This document shows, piece after piece, positions 1 to 5,878 of a DNA stretch of 6,765 nucleotides. The stretch is from Brevundimonas sp. UBA4609 (GTDB taxonomy: Bacteria > Pseudomonadota > Alphaproteobacteria > Caulobacterales > Caulobacteraceae): positions 1 through 6,765 of the forward strand of contig DGIZ01000127.1 of assembly GCA_002386585.1 (NCBI GenBank), in the 5' to 3' direction. The notes beneath the pieces were generated by a model that searched no databases, was not told the DNA's origin, and saw only the letters and a list, made by a program, of their open reading frames with translations. The position numbers and the translations under genes were made by a program. The stretch's first letter is position 1, and every line of letters starts with the position of its first letter.

Positions 1-38
1 GAAACCACGCCGCCGGTGATGAACACATAGCGAGCCAT
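1..38 (-). CDS. pyrG: CTP synthase PyrG, N-terminal fragment
   Basis: Only the first 12 codons and two bases of this leftward gene are inside the window. They read MARYVFITGGVV, the start of the synthetase domain of CTP synthase, where the family has M-x-RYIFITGGVVSSLGKG just before the nucleotide-binding loop. The enzyme makes CTP from UTP, ATP and glutamine in the cytoplasm. The ATG at 36-38 is supported by a purine-rich GGAGTAAGG stretch just upstream on the minus strand. The gene follows secG in the same direction but lies beyond the secG terminator, so it is probably transcribed at least partly from its own promoter. The catalytic parts of the protein cannot be judged. Identification rests on the well-conserved N-terminus and on the tpiA-secG-pyrG order, which I recall as common in alphaproteobacteria. 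Confidence 0.88.
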   Translation of the reverse strand, partial: MARYVFITGGVV

Positions 39-45
39 GGGCGGA

Positions 46-56
46 CACCTTACTCC
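46..56 (-). promoter_or_regulatory. Ribosome binding site of pyrG
   Basis: Read on the minus strand, the bases before the pyrG ATG contain GGAGTAAGGTG. The AAGG core ends about nine bases before the start codon. This is the strongest Shine-Dalgarno match in the window and fixes the pyrG start. The other genes here have weak or no such sites. Confidence 0.6.
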
Positions 57-58
57 AT

Positions 59-92
59 GATTCGTCCGGAGCGGAGAGGCCCTGAACGAATC
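59..92 (-). repeat. Inverted repeat in the pyrG leader
   Basis: A perfect 7-bp inverted repeat, GATTCGT and ACGAATC, brackets a 20-base GC-rich spacer at 66-85. It lies between the secG terminator and the pyrG ribosome binding site, so in the pyrG mRNA it could form a stem-loop ending a few bases before the Shine-Dalgarno sequence. It could instead be a protein-binding operator, or chance. No U-tract follows on the minus strand, so it is not an intrinsic terminator. Function is unknown. Confidence 0.3.
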
Positions 93-101
93 CAACTGTT
101 G

Positions 102-135
102 ATCAAAAGAAGAAAGCGCGCCTCGCGGCGCGCTT
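102..135 (-). terminator. Rho-independent terminator after secG
   Basis: On the minus strand an 8-bp perfect stem, AAGCGCGC paired with GCGCGCTT (128-135 with 114-121), closes a six-base loop. It is followed by a T-rich tail reading TTCTTCTTTT. This is a standard intrinsic terminator and starts 26 bases past the secG stop codon. It should end the tpiA-secG transcript before pyrG, though read-through is possible. The plus-strand reading has a C-rich tail, so termination is expected only leftward. Confidence 0.85.
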
Positions 136-161
136 CCCCAAACTCGATGGCGACGACGCCC

Positions 162-578
162 TTACTGGGCGGGCGCGCCCTGACCGGCCGGCAGGCTGGC
201 TTCCAGATCGTCCAACGACGGCGCGGCCGGAGCGGCCGGGGTCGCCGGTGCGGCTTCCGGAGCGGCCGGAGCCGTTTCTTGCGGCTGGTCCAGCGCGATC
301 GAGCCGACGGCGTCGGCGTCGATCACCGACCGCGACCCGCGCGCATAGTTGCCCGCGATCGTCAGACCGATGGCGCAGACGAAGAAGGCCACCGCCAGGA
401 AGGACGTGGTGCGGGTCAGCAGATTGCCCGCGCCGCGCGCCGTCATGAATCCCGAAGGGCCGCCGCCCATGCCCAGGGCGCCGCCCTCGGAACGTTGCAG
501 CAGGATCACGGCCGACAAGGCGACCGAGATGATGATCATCGCGACGAGCAGAATGGTCTGGAGCATGGCGTCATTCAT
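162..578 (-). CDS. secG: Preprotein translocase subunit SecG
   Basis: A 138-residue inner-membrane protein with the SecG layout. It has a hydrophobic helix at about residues 6-27, the Gly-rich loop EGGALGMGGG (31-40), the conserved FMTARGAGNLLTRTT segment (44-58), and a second helix at about 59-77. SecG joins SecY and SecE in the channel that exports unfolded proteins and helps the SecA motor cycle. The rest, about 98-138, is a low-complexity Ala/Pro tail ending in an acidic segment (SLDDLEASLP). From known SecG topology the tail should face the periplasm. Such tails are common in alphaproteobacterial SecG. I kept the first ATG. Met5 is a possible alternative, and neither has a good Shine-Dalgarno site. 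The gene is 73 bp downstream of tpiA, same strand, and is followed by an intrinsic terminator. Confidence 0.93.
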   Translation of the reverse strand: MNDAMLQTILLVAMIIISVALSAVILLQRSEGGALGMGGGPSGFMTARGAGNLLTRTTSFLAVAFFVCAIGLTIAGNYARGSRSVIDADAVGSIALDQPQETAPAAPEAAPATPAAPAAPSLDDLEASLPAGQGAPAQ

Positions 579-611
579 GTGGGCGCAGAAACGCGCCGAT
601 CAAGCGGCGGC

Positions 612-639
612 CTCTAACACCGTTGCGGGTTTCGAGCAA
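612..639 (-). promoter_or_regulatory. Possible internal promoter of secG
   Basis: In the 73-bp gap between tpiA and secG the minus strand reads TTGCTC, then 16 bases, then TTAGAG, resembling -35 and -10 boxes. Transcription would start near 605, giving a short leader of under 30 bases. Both boxes are imperfect, and secG may simply be read from the tpiA promoter. Confidence 0.25.
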
Positions 640-651
640 ACTGTCAGGCGG

Positions 652-1401
652 TCAAACCGCGCGGATGATGCCCAGGAAGTCTTCGGCCTTCAGCGAGGCG
701 CCGCCGACCAGGGCGCCGCCGACCTCGGCCACGGCCAGGATCTCGGCCGCGTTCGACGGCTTGACCGAGCCGCCGTACAGGATCGGCGCAGCGCGGCCGC
801 CCTCCCCCAGCCTGGCGATCATGGCCGCGCGCACGGCGGCGTGGACCTCTTCGATCTGCTCCAGCGTCGGCGTCAGGCCGGTGCCGATGGCCCAGACGGG
901 TTCATAGGCCACGGCGAAAGCCTTGCCCGCCAGCGAGGCCGGCAGCGAACCGGCGACCTGACGGCTGACGACCTCGACCGCCTGTCCGGCTTCGCGTTCC
1001 TGAAGCGTCTCGCCGATGCAGATGATCGGCTCCAGCCCGGCAGCCAGGGCGGCCTCGACCTTGGCGGCGACGTCGGCGTCGGTCTCCTCGAAACCGGCGC
1101 GACGCTCGGAGTGGCCGAGAATCACCAGGCCGGCGCCCGCATCGCGGACCATCCCGGCCGAGACCGAGCCGGTATAGGCGCCCGACGCCTCGGCATGGCA
1201 GTCCTGCCCGCCGATTTCGACGACGCCGCCCTTCAGCGCCTGCGCCATCCGATCGATCAGGGTGGCGGGCGGACACAGGGCTACGCGGCAGGCCGCAGCC
1301 TGTTCCTTCAGCGCCTTTTCGAGGGTTTCAGCCTCGGCCAGGCTCACGCCCAGGCCGTTCATTTTCCAGTTGCCGGCGACCAGCTTCACAGATTGTTTCA
1401 T
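652..1401 (-). CDS. tpiA: Triosephosphate isomerase TpiA
   Basis: This 249-residue TIM-barrel enzyme interconverts dihydroxyacetone phosphate and glyceraldehyde 3-phosphate in central carbon metabolism, in the cytoplasm. All catalytic elements are present: AGNWKMNG near the start with Asn11 and Lys13, the electrophile His97 in LGHSERR, and the general base Glu167 in AYEPVWAIGTG (165-175), which also opens the mobile loop 6. The phosphate-binding YGGSVKPSN (209-217) and GALVGGASL (229-237) follow. The length matches the usual 245-255 residues. The ATG gives the standard N-terminus a few residues before the first strand. It is first in a leftward unit with secG and divergent from the ppiD-trpE genes. 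There is at most a weak AGG upstream of the start, and a promoter-like pair ends only six bases before the ATG, so the transcript may be leaderless. Confidence 0.98.
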   Translation of the reverse strand: MKQSVKLVAGNWKMNGLGVSLAEAETLEKALKEQAAACRVALCPPATLIDRMAQALKGGVVEIGGQDCHAEASGAYTGSVSAGMVRDAGAGLVILGHSERRAGFEETDADVAAKVEAALAAGLEPIICIGETLQEREAGQAVEVVSRQVAGSLPASLAGKAFAVAYEPVWAIGTGLTPTLEQIEEVHAAVRAAMIARLGEGGRAAPILYGGSVKPSNAAEILAVAEVGGALVGGASLKAEDFLGIIRAV

Positions 1402-1407
1402 GCGGCC

Positions 1408-1436
1408 TGTCTAGTGGCGACGGTCGCGGAAGCCAA
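1408..1436 (-). promoter_or_regulatory. Probable tpiA promoter, close to the start codon
   Basis: On the minus strand TTGGCT (1431-1436) and TAGACA (1408-1413) are separated by exactly 17 bases, the usual spacing for a housekeeping sigma factor. The -10 box ends six bases before the tpiA ATG, so initiation would fall at or next to the A of the start codon. It is the best promoter-like pair in the divergent region, but no start site has been measured. Confidence 0.45.
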
Positions 1437-1454
1437 GATGTCGTCAAGCCTCAC

Positions 1455-1484
1455 TTGCGGCGGCGGCCCCGCACCCCCTATACG
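1455..1484 (+). promoter_or_regulatory. Possible promoter of the ppiD-trpE operon
   Basis: TTGCGG (1455-1460) and TATACG (1479-1484) are 18 bases apart on the plus strand, suggesting a start near 1491 and a leader of about 40 bases before the ppiD ATG. Both hexamers are imperfect. The region between the divergent starts (1402-1532) has no other convincing plus-strand candidate and no Trp-codon leader peptide. Confidence 0.33.
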
Positions 1485-1532
1485 CGACCCTTGGCGCCCT
1501 TTCGACGCCGGCCCTCGTCAGGTTCTTCTTAG

Positions 1533-3461
1533 ATGATCACGCTCTTCCGCAACTTCGCCAAGTCGAAATGGGCCGCCGGTCTGTTCGCCCTGATCATCCT
1601 CAGCTTCCTGATCGTCGGCGCGCAATCCGACATCTTCGCCAACCTGGGGCCGCGCCATATCATCAGCGCCGGCGACCGCAGCGTCGATTCCAACCAGTTC
1701 CGCGCCGACTTCGAGCGCGTGCGCGCCAATCTGCAGGAGCAGGCCAGCCGTCCCGTCAGCTATGACGACATGGTCAAGGAGAACCTGCATCAGCAGTATC
1801 TCGACAGCCAGACCCAGCGTCTCGGCTTCCTGGACTGGGCCTATAAGGCGGGCATCCGCCCGGGCAAGGAGCTGGTGCTGGCCGAGATCCGCAAGATTCC
1901 GGCCTTCTTCAACCAGATCACGGGCCAGTTCGACCAGGACCTCTACGTTCAGGCCCTAGCCCAGCAGAACCTGACCTCTGAAATGCTCGAGCAGGACCTG
2001 CGCGACCAGTACGTCACCTCGCACGTCGGCTCGGCCGTCTTCGCCGGCCTGCAGGCCCCGCGCGTCTACGCCGCCCTGCTGGCGGGTCAGGCGCTGGAAA
2101 CCCGCGACGGCCGCTGGTTCTCGGTGACTCAGGACATGGCCGGCCGCGCGGGCGCGCCGACCGACGCCCAGCTGACCGCCTTCATGAAGGAAAACGAGGC
2201 GCGCCTGCGCAGCCCCGAGTTCCGCATGATCTCCCTGGTCCTGTTCACGCCCGGCCCGAACGATCCGCGCCCGACCGTCACCGAAGAGCAGATCAACGAG
2301 CGTTATGAGTTCCGCAAGGCCGCCCTGGCCGACCCGGAAAAGCGCACCTTCGTCACCCTGACGGTCCCGACCAAGGAAGCCGCCGACAAGATCGCCGCCG
2401 ACCTGCGCGCCGGCAAGAACCCGGCCGAGGTGGCCAAGGCCAACAACATCCAGCTGGGCGACTACAAGGCCACGCCGCAGGCCGCCGTAGGCGACCCCGC
2501 TGTCGGCGCCGCCGTGTTCGGCCTGGCTGTCGACCAGGTCTCGGCGCCGATCCAGGGCCGCCTGGGCTTCACCGTCGCCAAGCTGGCCGCCATCCAAGCC
2601 GGTCAGGCCGTGACGCTGGAAAGCGCCCGCCCCGCCCTGACCCAGGAGCTGCAGGCCGAAGCGGTCAAGGCCGCGACCTACGCCAAGGTCGAGCAGTTCG
2701 AGAAGGCGCGTCAGGAAGGCAAGAACCTGGCCGACGCCGCTGCGGCCGCCAAGGCCCGCGTCATCCAGCTACCGCCCTTCACCCAGCAGGGCCAACTGCC
2801 CGACGGCCAGCCGATGAACGCCCCGCGTCAGGTTCTGGAAAGCGCCTACGCCCTGTCCAAGGGCGGCGAGAGCGACGTCATCGACGCCGGAGACGGTCAG
2901 TATTTCGCCGTCCGCCTCGACGACATCCGCCCCTCGGCCCTGCCCACGCTGGAAGAAGTGCGCGGCCCGCTGGGTCAGCAGTGGACCCTGCGTGAAAACG
3001 CCCGCCTGCTGTCGGCCAAGGCCGAACAACTGGCCGGCCGCGTCCGCGCCGGCGAGGACATCGCCAAGGTGGCCGCCGAGGCCGGCGCCCAGCTGACCGT
3101 CCGCACCGGCGTGCAGCAGAGCCGCGAGTCGCAAGCCCAGGTCGGCGACGGCGTGCTGCGCGGCCTGTTCGGCCAGAGCAAGGGTCAGGTCTTCTCCGAC
3201 GCCCAGTCGCAGACCGCCTTCGTGGTCGGCCGCGTCGACGCCATCCACGCCGCCGATCCGGCCCTGGCCGCACCGCTGGCCGAGCAGGCTCGCCCGCGTC
3301 TGACCGAAGAGCTGGCCAACACCCTGGCCGACCGCACCATCGCCGCCGCTGCTGCACGCACCAAGTCGCGCAACGACCCGGCCGCCGCCCTGCAAGCTCT
3401 GGGCGTCGAGGCTCCGGTCGCGGCGGCTCCGGCTACGGCGCCTGCTCCCGCCAAGAAGTAA
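1533..3461 (+). CDS. ppiD: PpiD/SurA-like membrane-anchored periplasmic folding factor
   Basis: A 642-residue protein with the layout of the PpiD family: a short cytoplasmic N-terminus (FRNFAKSKWA), one uncleaved membrane helix at about 13-30, a SurA-type N-terminal chaperone region to about 165, a parvulin-like segment at about 255-355, and a long C-terminal region. PpiD proteins sit at the Sec translocon exit and assist folding of exported proteins. The parvulin segment keeps the end of the fold (VGAAVFGLAVDQVSAPIQGRLGFTVAKL, seen at about 324-351), but the usual middle loop with S-x-D and GGDLG is missing. Prolyl isomerase activity is therefore doubtful, as in E. coli PpiD. A related pattern recurs at about 434-467. 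The C-terminus is Ala/Pro-rich and ends in Lys-Lys. The ATG fits the conserved N-terminus despite a weak ribosome site. The stop overlaps the trpE start by one base, so the two are cotranscribed. The gene name follows the family and is not proven. Confidence 0.85.
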   Translation: MITLFRNFAKSKWAAGLFALIILSFLIVGAQSDIFANLGPRHIISAGDRSVDSNQFRADFERVRANLQEQASRPVSYDDMVKENLHQQYLDSQTQRLGFLDWAYKAGIRPGKELVLAEIRKIPAFFNQITGQFDQDLYVQALAQQNLTSEMLEQDLRDQYVTSHVGSAVFAGLQAPRVYAALLAGQALETRDGRWFSVTQDMAGRAGAPTDAQLTAFMKENEARLRSPEFRMISLVLFTPGPNDPRPTVTEEQINERYEFRKAALADPEKRTFVTLTVPTKEAADKIAADLRAGKNPAEVAKANNIQLGDYKATPQAAVGDPAVGAAVFGLAVDQVSAPIQGRLGFTVAKLAAIQAGQAVTLESARPALTQELQAEAVKAATYAKVEQFEKARQEGKNLADAAAAAKARVIQLPPFTQQGQLPDGQPMNAPRQVLESAYALSKGGESDVIDAGDGQYFAVRLDDIRPSALPTLEEVRGPLGQQWTLRENARLLSAKAEQLAGRVRAGEDIAKVAAEAGAQLTVRTGVQQSRESQAQVGDGVLRGLFGQSKGQVFSDAQSQTAFVVGRVDAIHAADPALAAPLAEQARPRLTEELANTLADRTIAAAAARTKSRNDPAAALQALGVEAPVAAAPATAPAPAKK

Positions 3462-4963
3462 TGCTGCAAGAACGCGACGCCTTCATCGCCGGTCTGTCGG
3501 CGGACCGCCCTCAGGTTCTGGTCCGCCGCCTGGTCGATGATCTGGAGACCCCCGTCTCGGCCTTCCTGAAGGTCGGGCACGGGCGGCGCTACGCCAGCCT
3601 GTTCGAGTCGGTCGAAGGCGGGGCCGTCAACGGCCGCTATTCCTTCGTCACCCTGTCGCCGGACGTGGTCTGGCGCTGTCGCGACGGCAAGGCGGAGATT
3701 GCGCGCGGCGCCGACGTCCTGGCCGACGTCTTCACCCCGGACGACAGGCCCGCGCTGGAGTCCCTGCGCGCCCTGATCGCGGCGACGAAGTTTGAGTTGC
3801 CCGCCGACCTGCCCCCGATGGCCGCCGGTCTATTCGGCGTCTTCGGCTATGACATGGTGCGTCTGCTGGAGCCGCTGGGTCCGGCCAACCCCGACCCTCT
3901 GGACCTGTCCGACGCCGTCATGGCGCGTCCGGCCCTGGTCGCCATCTTCGATTCGGTGAAGCACGAGATCGTCCTGATCTCCGCCGCCTATCCCGACACG
4001 GCGGCCGATCCGAGCCAAGCCTACGCCGCCGCCGAGGCCCGACTGGAGGACTTCGAGGACCGCCTGCGCGGCCCCCTGCCGATCCAGCGCGAGGTCGAGC
4101 CGGTTCCCGCGCCCGACTTCCACTCCCCCGTCGATGAGGCCGCCTTCGGCCGCATGGTGGCGCGGGCCAAGGACTACATCGCCGCGGGCGACATCTTCCA
4201 GGTCGTGCTGGCGCACCGCTTCTCGGCGCCGTGGGGCCAGGGTCCGTTCGCCTTCTACCGGTCGCTGCGGCGCGGCAACCCGTCGCCCTATCTGTTCTTC
4301 CTCGACTATGTGGATTTCCAGCTGGCGGGCTCCAGCCCGGAAATCCTGGTCCGGCTGAAGGATGGGCGCGTCACCATCCGCCCTCTGGCGGGCACCCGCC
4401 CGCGCGGGGCCACGCCCGACCAGGACAAGGCGCTGGAAGTCGAACTTCTGGCCGACCCCAAGGAACGGGCCGAGCACCTGATGCTGCTGGACCTCGGCCG
4501 CAACGACGTGGGCCGCGTCTCGACGCCCGGTTCTGTCGAGGTCACGGAAAGCTTTGTGGTCGAGCGCTACAGCCAGGTCATGCACATCGTCTCCAATGTG
4601 AACGGCGACGCCGATCCCAGGCTGGACGCCGTGGACACCCTGTTGGCCGCCCTGCCCGCCGGCACCCTGTCGGGCGCGCCCAAGGTGCGGGCGATGGAGG
4701 TCATCGACGAGCTGGAGACCGAAAAGCGAGGCGTCGGCTACGGCGGCGGCGTCGGCTACATCTCGGCCAATGGCGAGGCGGACATCTGCATCGTCCTGCG
4801 CACCGCCATGTTCGCGAAAGGCCAGATCTTCGTTCAGGCGGGCGCCGGCGTCGTCGCCGACAGCGACCCGGCCGCCGAATACGCTGAAACCCTGGCCAAG
4901 GCCCGCGCGCCGATGAAGGCGGCCGGCGAAGCTTGGCGATTCACCGCGACCACGCGCGGCTAG
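3461..4963 (+). CDS. trpE: Anthranilate synthase component I TrpE
   Basis: A 500-residue enzyme that turns chorismate plus ammonia, supplied by TrpG, into anthranilate, the first step of tryptophan synthesis. The N-terminal domain carries the tryptophan-binding element in the form LFES-X10-S (47-61, followed by F), so feedback inhibition by tryptophan is expected. The chorismate-binding domain has every hallmark: GDIFQVVLAHRF (243-254), GSSPEILVRL (290-299), IRPLAGTRPRG (306-316), LLADPKERAEHLMLLDLGRND (329-349), LPAGTLSGAPKVRAMEVIDELE (398-419), and GYGGGVGYIS through ICIVLRTA to the QAGAGVVADSDPAAEY end (426-474). The presence of the tryptophan element and close match to TrpE favour this over PabB. 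The start ATG shares its A with the TAA of ppiD, so translation is probably coupled. Only a weak AAGAAG precedes it. A second in-frame TAG follows the stop five codons later. Confidence 0.96.
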   Translation: MLQERDAFIAGLSADRPQVLVRRLVDDLETPVSAFLKVGHGRRYASLFESVEGGAVNGRYSFVTLSPDVVWRCRDGKAEIARGADVLADVFTPDDRPALESLRALIAATKFELPADLPPMAAGLFGVFGYDMVRLLEPLGPANPDPLDLSDAVMARPALVAIFDSVKHEIVLISAAYPDTAADPSQAYAAAEARLEDFEDRLRGPLPIQREVEPVPAPDFHSPVDEAAFGRMVARAKDYIAAGDIFQVVLAHRFSAPWGQGPFAFYRSLRRGNPSPYLFFLDYVDFQLAGSSPEILVRLKDGRVTIRPLAGTRPRGATPDQDKALEVELLADPKERAEHLMLLDLGRNDVGRVSTPGSVEVTESFVVERYSQVMHIVSNVNGDADPRLDAVDTLLAALPAGTLSGAPKVRAMEVIDELETEKRGVGYGGGVGYISANGEADICIVLRTAMFAKGQIFVQAGAGVVADSDPAAEYAETLAKARAPMKAAGEAWRFTATTRG

Positions 4964-4986
4964 GGTTCCGACGGCTAGGGATTGGA
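4957..4986 (+). repeat. Imperfect 15-bp tandem repeat with double stop
   Basis: CGGCTAGGG occurs at 4957-4965 and again at 4972-4980, and the surrounding 15-mers agree at 12 of 15 positions. The first copy holds the trpE stop codon. The second supplies an in-frame backup TAG and, read on the other strand, the stop of the small convergent gene. It looks like a small tandem duplication, but may be chance in GC-rich sequence. Confidence 0.4.
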
Positions 4987-5163
4987 AACCATGGCAGCCT
5001 GGTCAAATGATATGCCTGGGCCCACGACCATGGTCCCGGCCAAAAGAACCGCCGTCGTGGCGGCGAAGGCGGCCGCCGCCAGCAGGCGCAGCGGCTTGGG
5101 TTGTTCGCTCGGCGCCTCGTTCAACAAGGCGCGGGCGTCACGGATGCATTCTACAGGGGTCAA
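4975..5163 (-). CDS. Small one-helix membrane protein, function unknown
   Basis: A 62-residue reading frame opposite to the trp genes, convergent with trpE (11-bp gap) and divergent from trpG. It has a charged N-terminal part (IRDARALLNE, 7-16), a Pro/Lys hinge (PSEQPKP, 18-24), and one strong hydrophobic stretch at about 25-49 that could span the membrane, then a short tail. Third-position GC is about 76 percent, compatible with coding. The start is a TTG; GGAAG lies nine bases upstream as a plausible ribosome site, and no in-frame ATG exists before the helix. A stop lies upstream in frame. I do not recognise a family. A plus-strand frame over the same bases has similar codon statistics but no protein-like features, so the choice of strand rests mainly on the membrane helix. 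It may be noncoding; confidence is moderate. Confidence 0.5.
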   Translation of the reverse strand: MTPVECIRDARALLNEAPSEQPKPLRLLAAAAFAATTAVLLAGTMVVGPGISFDQAAMVSNP

Positions 5164-5287
5164 GACGGATTTCTTCCGATGGCGATGCCCCTCTATCGCC
5201 CGGACAGCTTAACGTCCGCTTTCAATCGGCCCGTTTGCCTTCCATGCTTGGGCCGCCCTGCCTCCCCGTCTTCAAGAAGCCTTCGCC
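5164..5287. other. Intergenic region upstream of trpG
   Basis: These 124 bases separate the small minus-strand gene from trpG. They hold an inverted repeat, CGGAC with GTCCG around an eight-base loop (5201-5218). It is followed by TTTC rather than a T-run, so it is not a convincing terminator. No clear -35/-10 pair for trpG was found. No short frame with consecutive Trp codons is present, so there is no visible attenuator. trpG is either read through from ppiD-trpE or uses a promoter I cannot recognise. Confidence 0.5.
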
Positions 5288-5878
5288 ATGATCCTCGTCG
5301 TCGATAACTACGACAGCTTCACCTACAATCTCGTCCACTATCTCGCGGAGCTGGGCGCCCGGACGCACGTCGTCCGCAACGACGACCTGACGGTCGAGGA
5401 AGCCTGGGCCTTGCAGCCCGAGGCCGTTCTGCTGTCCCCCGGCCCCTGCGCCCCCGATCAGGCGGGCATCTGCCTGTCGCTGATCGAGACCGCCGCCGAG
5501 ACCATGCCCATCCTCGGCGTCTGCTTGGGCCACCAGTCGATCGGCCAGGCCTTCGGCGGCGAAGTGGTGCGCGCCAAGACCCTGATGCACGGCAAGACCT
5601 CGCCCATCCTGCATGAAGGGCGCGGCGTGTTCGGCCGTCTGCCCTCGCCGTTCACGGCGACGCGCTATCATTCTCTGGCCGTGCGCCGCGAGACCCTGCC
5701 CGACGCGCTGGAGGTCACCGCCTGGACCGAGGACGGCGAGATCATGGGCCTATCGCACCGCACACGGCCGATCCACGGCGTCCAGTTCCACCCGGAATCC
5801 ATCGCCACCCAGCACGGCCACGAGATGATCGCCAACTTCCTCGATCTGGCGGGCGTCAAGCGATTGGCGAGCGTCTGA
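5288..5878 (+). CDS. trpG: Anthranilate synthase component II, glutamine amidotransferase TrpG
   Basis: A 196-residue class I glutamine amidotransferase that releases ammonia from glutamine and channels it to TrpE. It begins with the classic [19 protein letters not shown]. It has the oxyanion motif [13 protein letters not shown] (48-60), the nucleophile Cys79 in [17 protein letters not shown] (75-91), [13 protein letters not shown] (103-115), YHSLAV (127-132), and the His168/Glu170 pair in GVQFHPESI. All three catalytic residues are present and the length is normal for a stand-alone subunit. In many bacteria one such protein also serves PabB in folate synthesis, so a shared TrpG/PabA role is possible but cannot be decided here. 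The ATG gives the conserved start; only AAGAAG precedes it. Its stop overlaps the trpD start. Unlike many trp operons, it does not directly follow trpE but lies 324 bp away. Confidence 0.96.
   Translation: MILVVDNYDSFTYNLVHYLAELGARTHVVRNDDLTVEEAWALQPEAVLLSPGPCAPDQAGICLSLIETAAETMPILGVCLGHQSIGQAFGGEVVRAKTLMHGKTSPILHEGRGVFGRLPSPFTATRYHSLAVRRETLPDALEVTAWTEDGEIMGLSHRTRPIHGVQFHPESIATQHGHEMIANFLDLAGVKRLASV

Noticed and set aside
1442..1447. TTGACG on the minus strand as the tpiA -35 box
   Set aside because: It matches the consensus better than TTGGCT but lies 28 bases from the only nearby -10-like sequence, too far for a sigma-70-type promoter.
349..1536. Long plus-strand open frame of 395 codons over secG and tpiA
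   Set aside because: It runs antisense through two clear conserved genes. Its product is rich in Arg, Gly and Asp with no domain, as expected from the opposite strand of GC-rich coding DNA.
2769..4585. Long minus-strand open frames opposite ppiD and trpE (2769-3395 and 3830-4585)
   Set aside because: They lie opposite the strongly supported ppiD-like and trpE genes and show no recognisable domain or sensible start context. They are shadows.
4982..5212. Plus-strand 76-codon frame in the trpE-trpG gap
   Set aside because: It overlaps the better candidate on the minus strand, has only a TTG start, uses AGA and AGG codons, and shows no membrane helix or motif. Third-position GC alone does not separate the two strands, so some doubt remains.
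5184..5307. Possible trp leader peptide before trpG
   Set aside because: The frame that starts MAMPLYRPDS has no tandem Trp codons, runs past the trpG start, and is not followed by competing hairpins.
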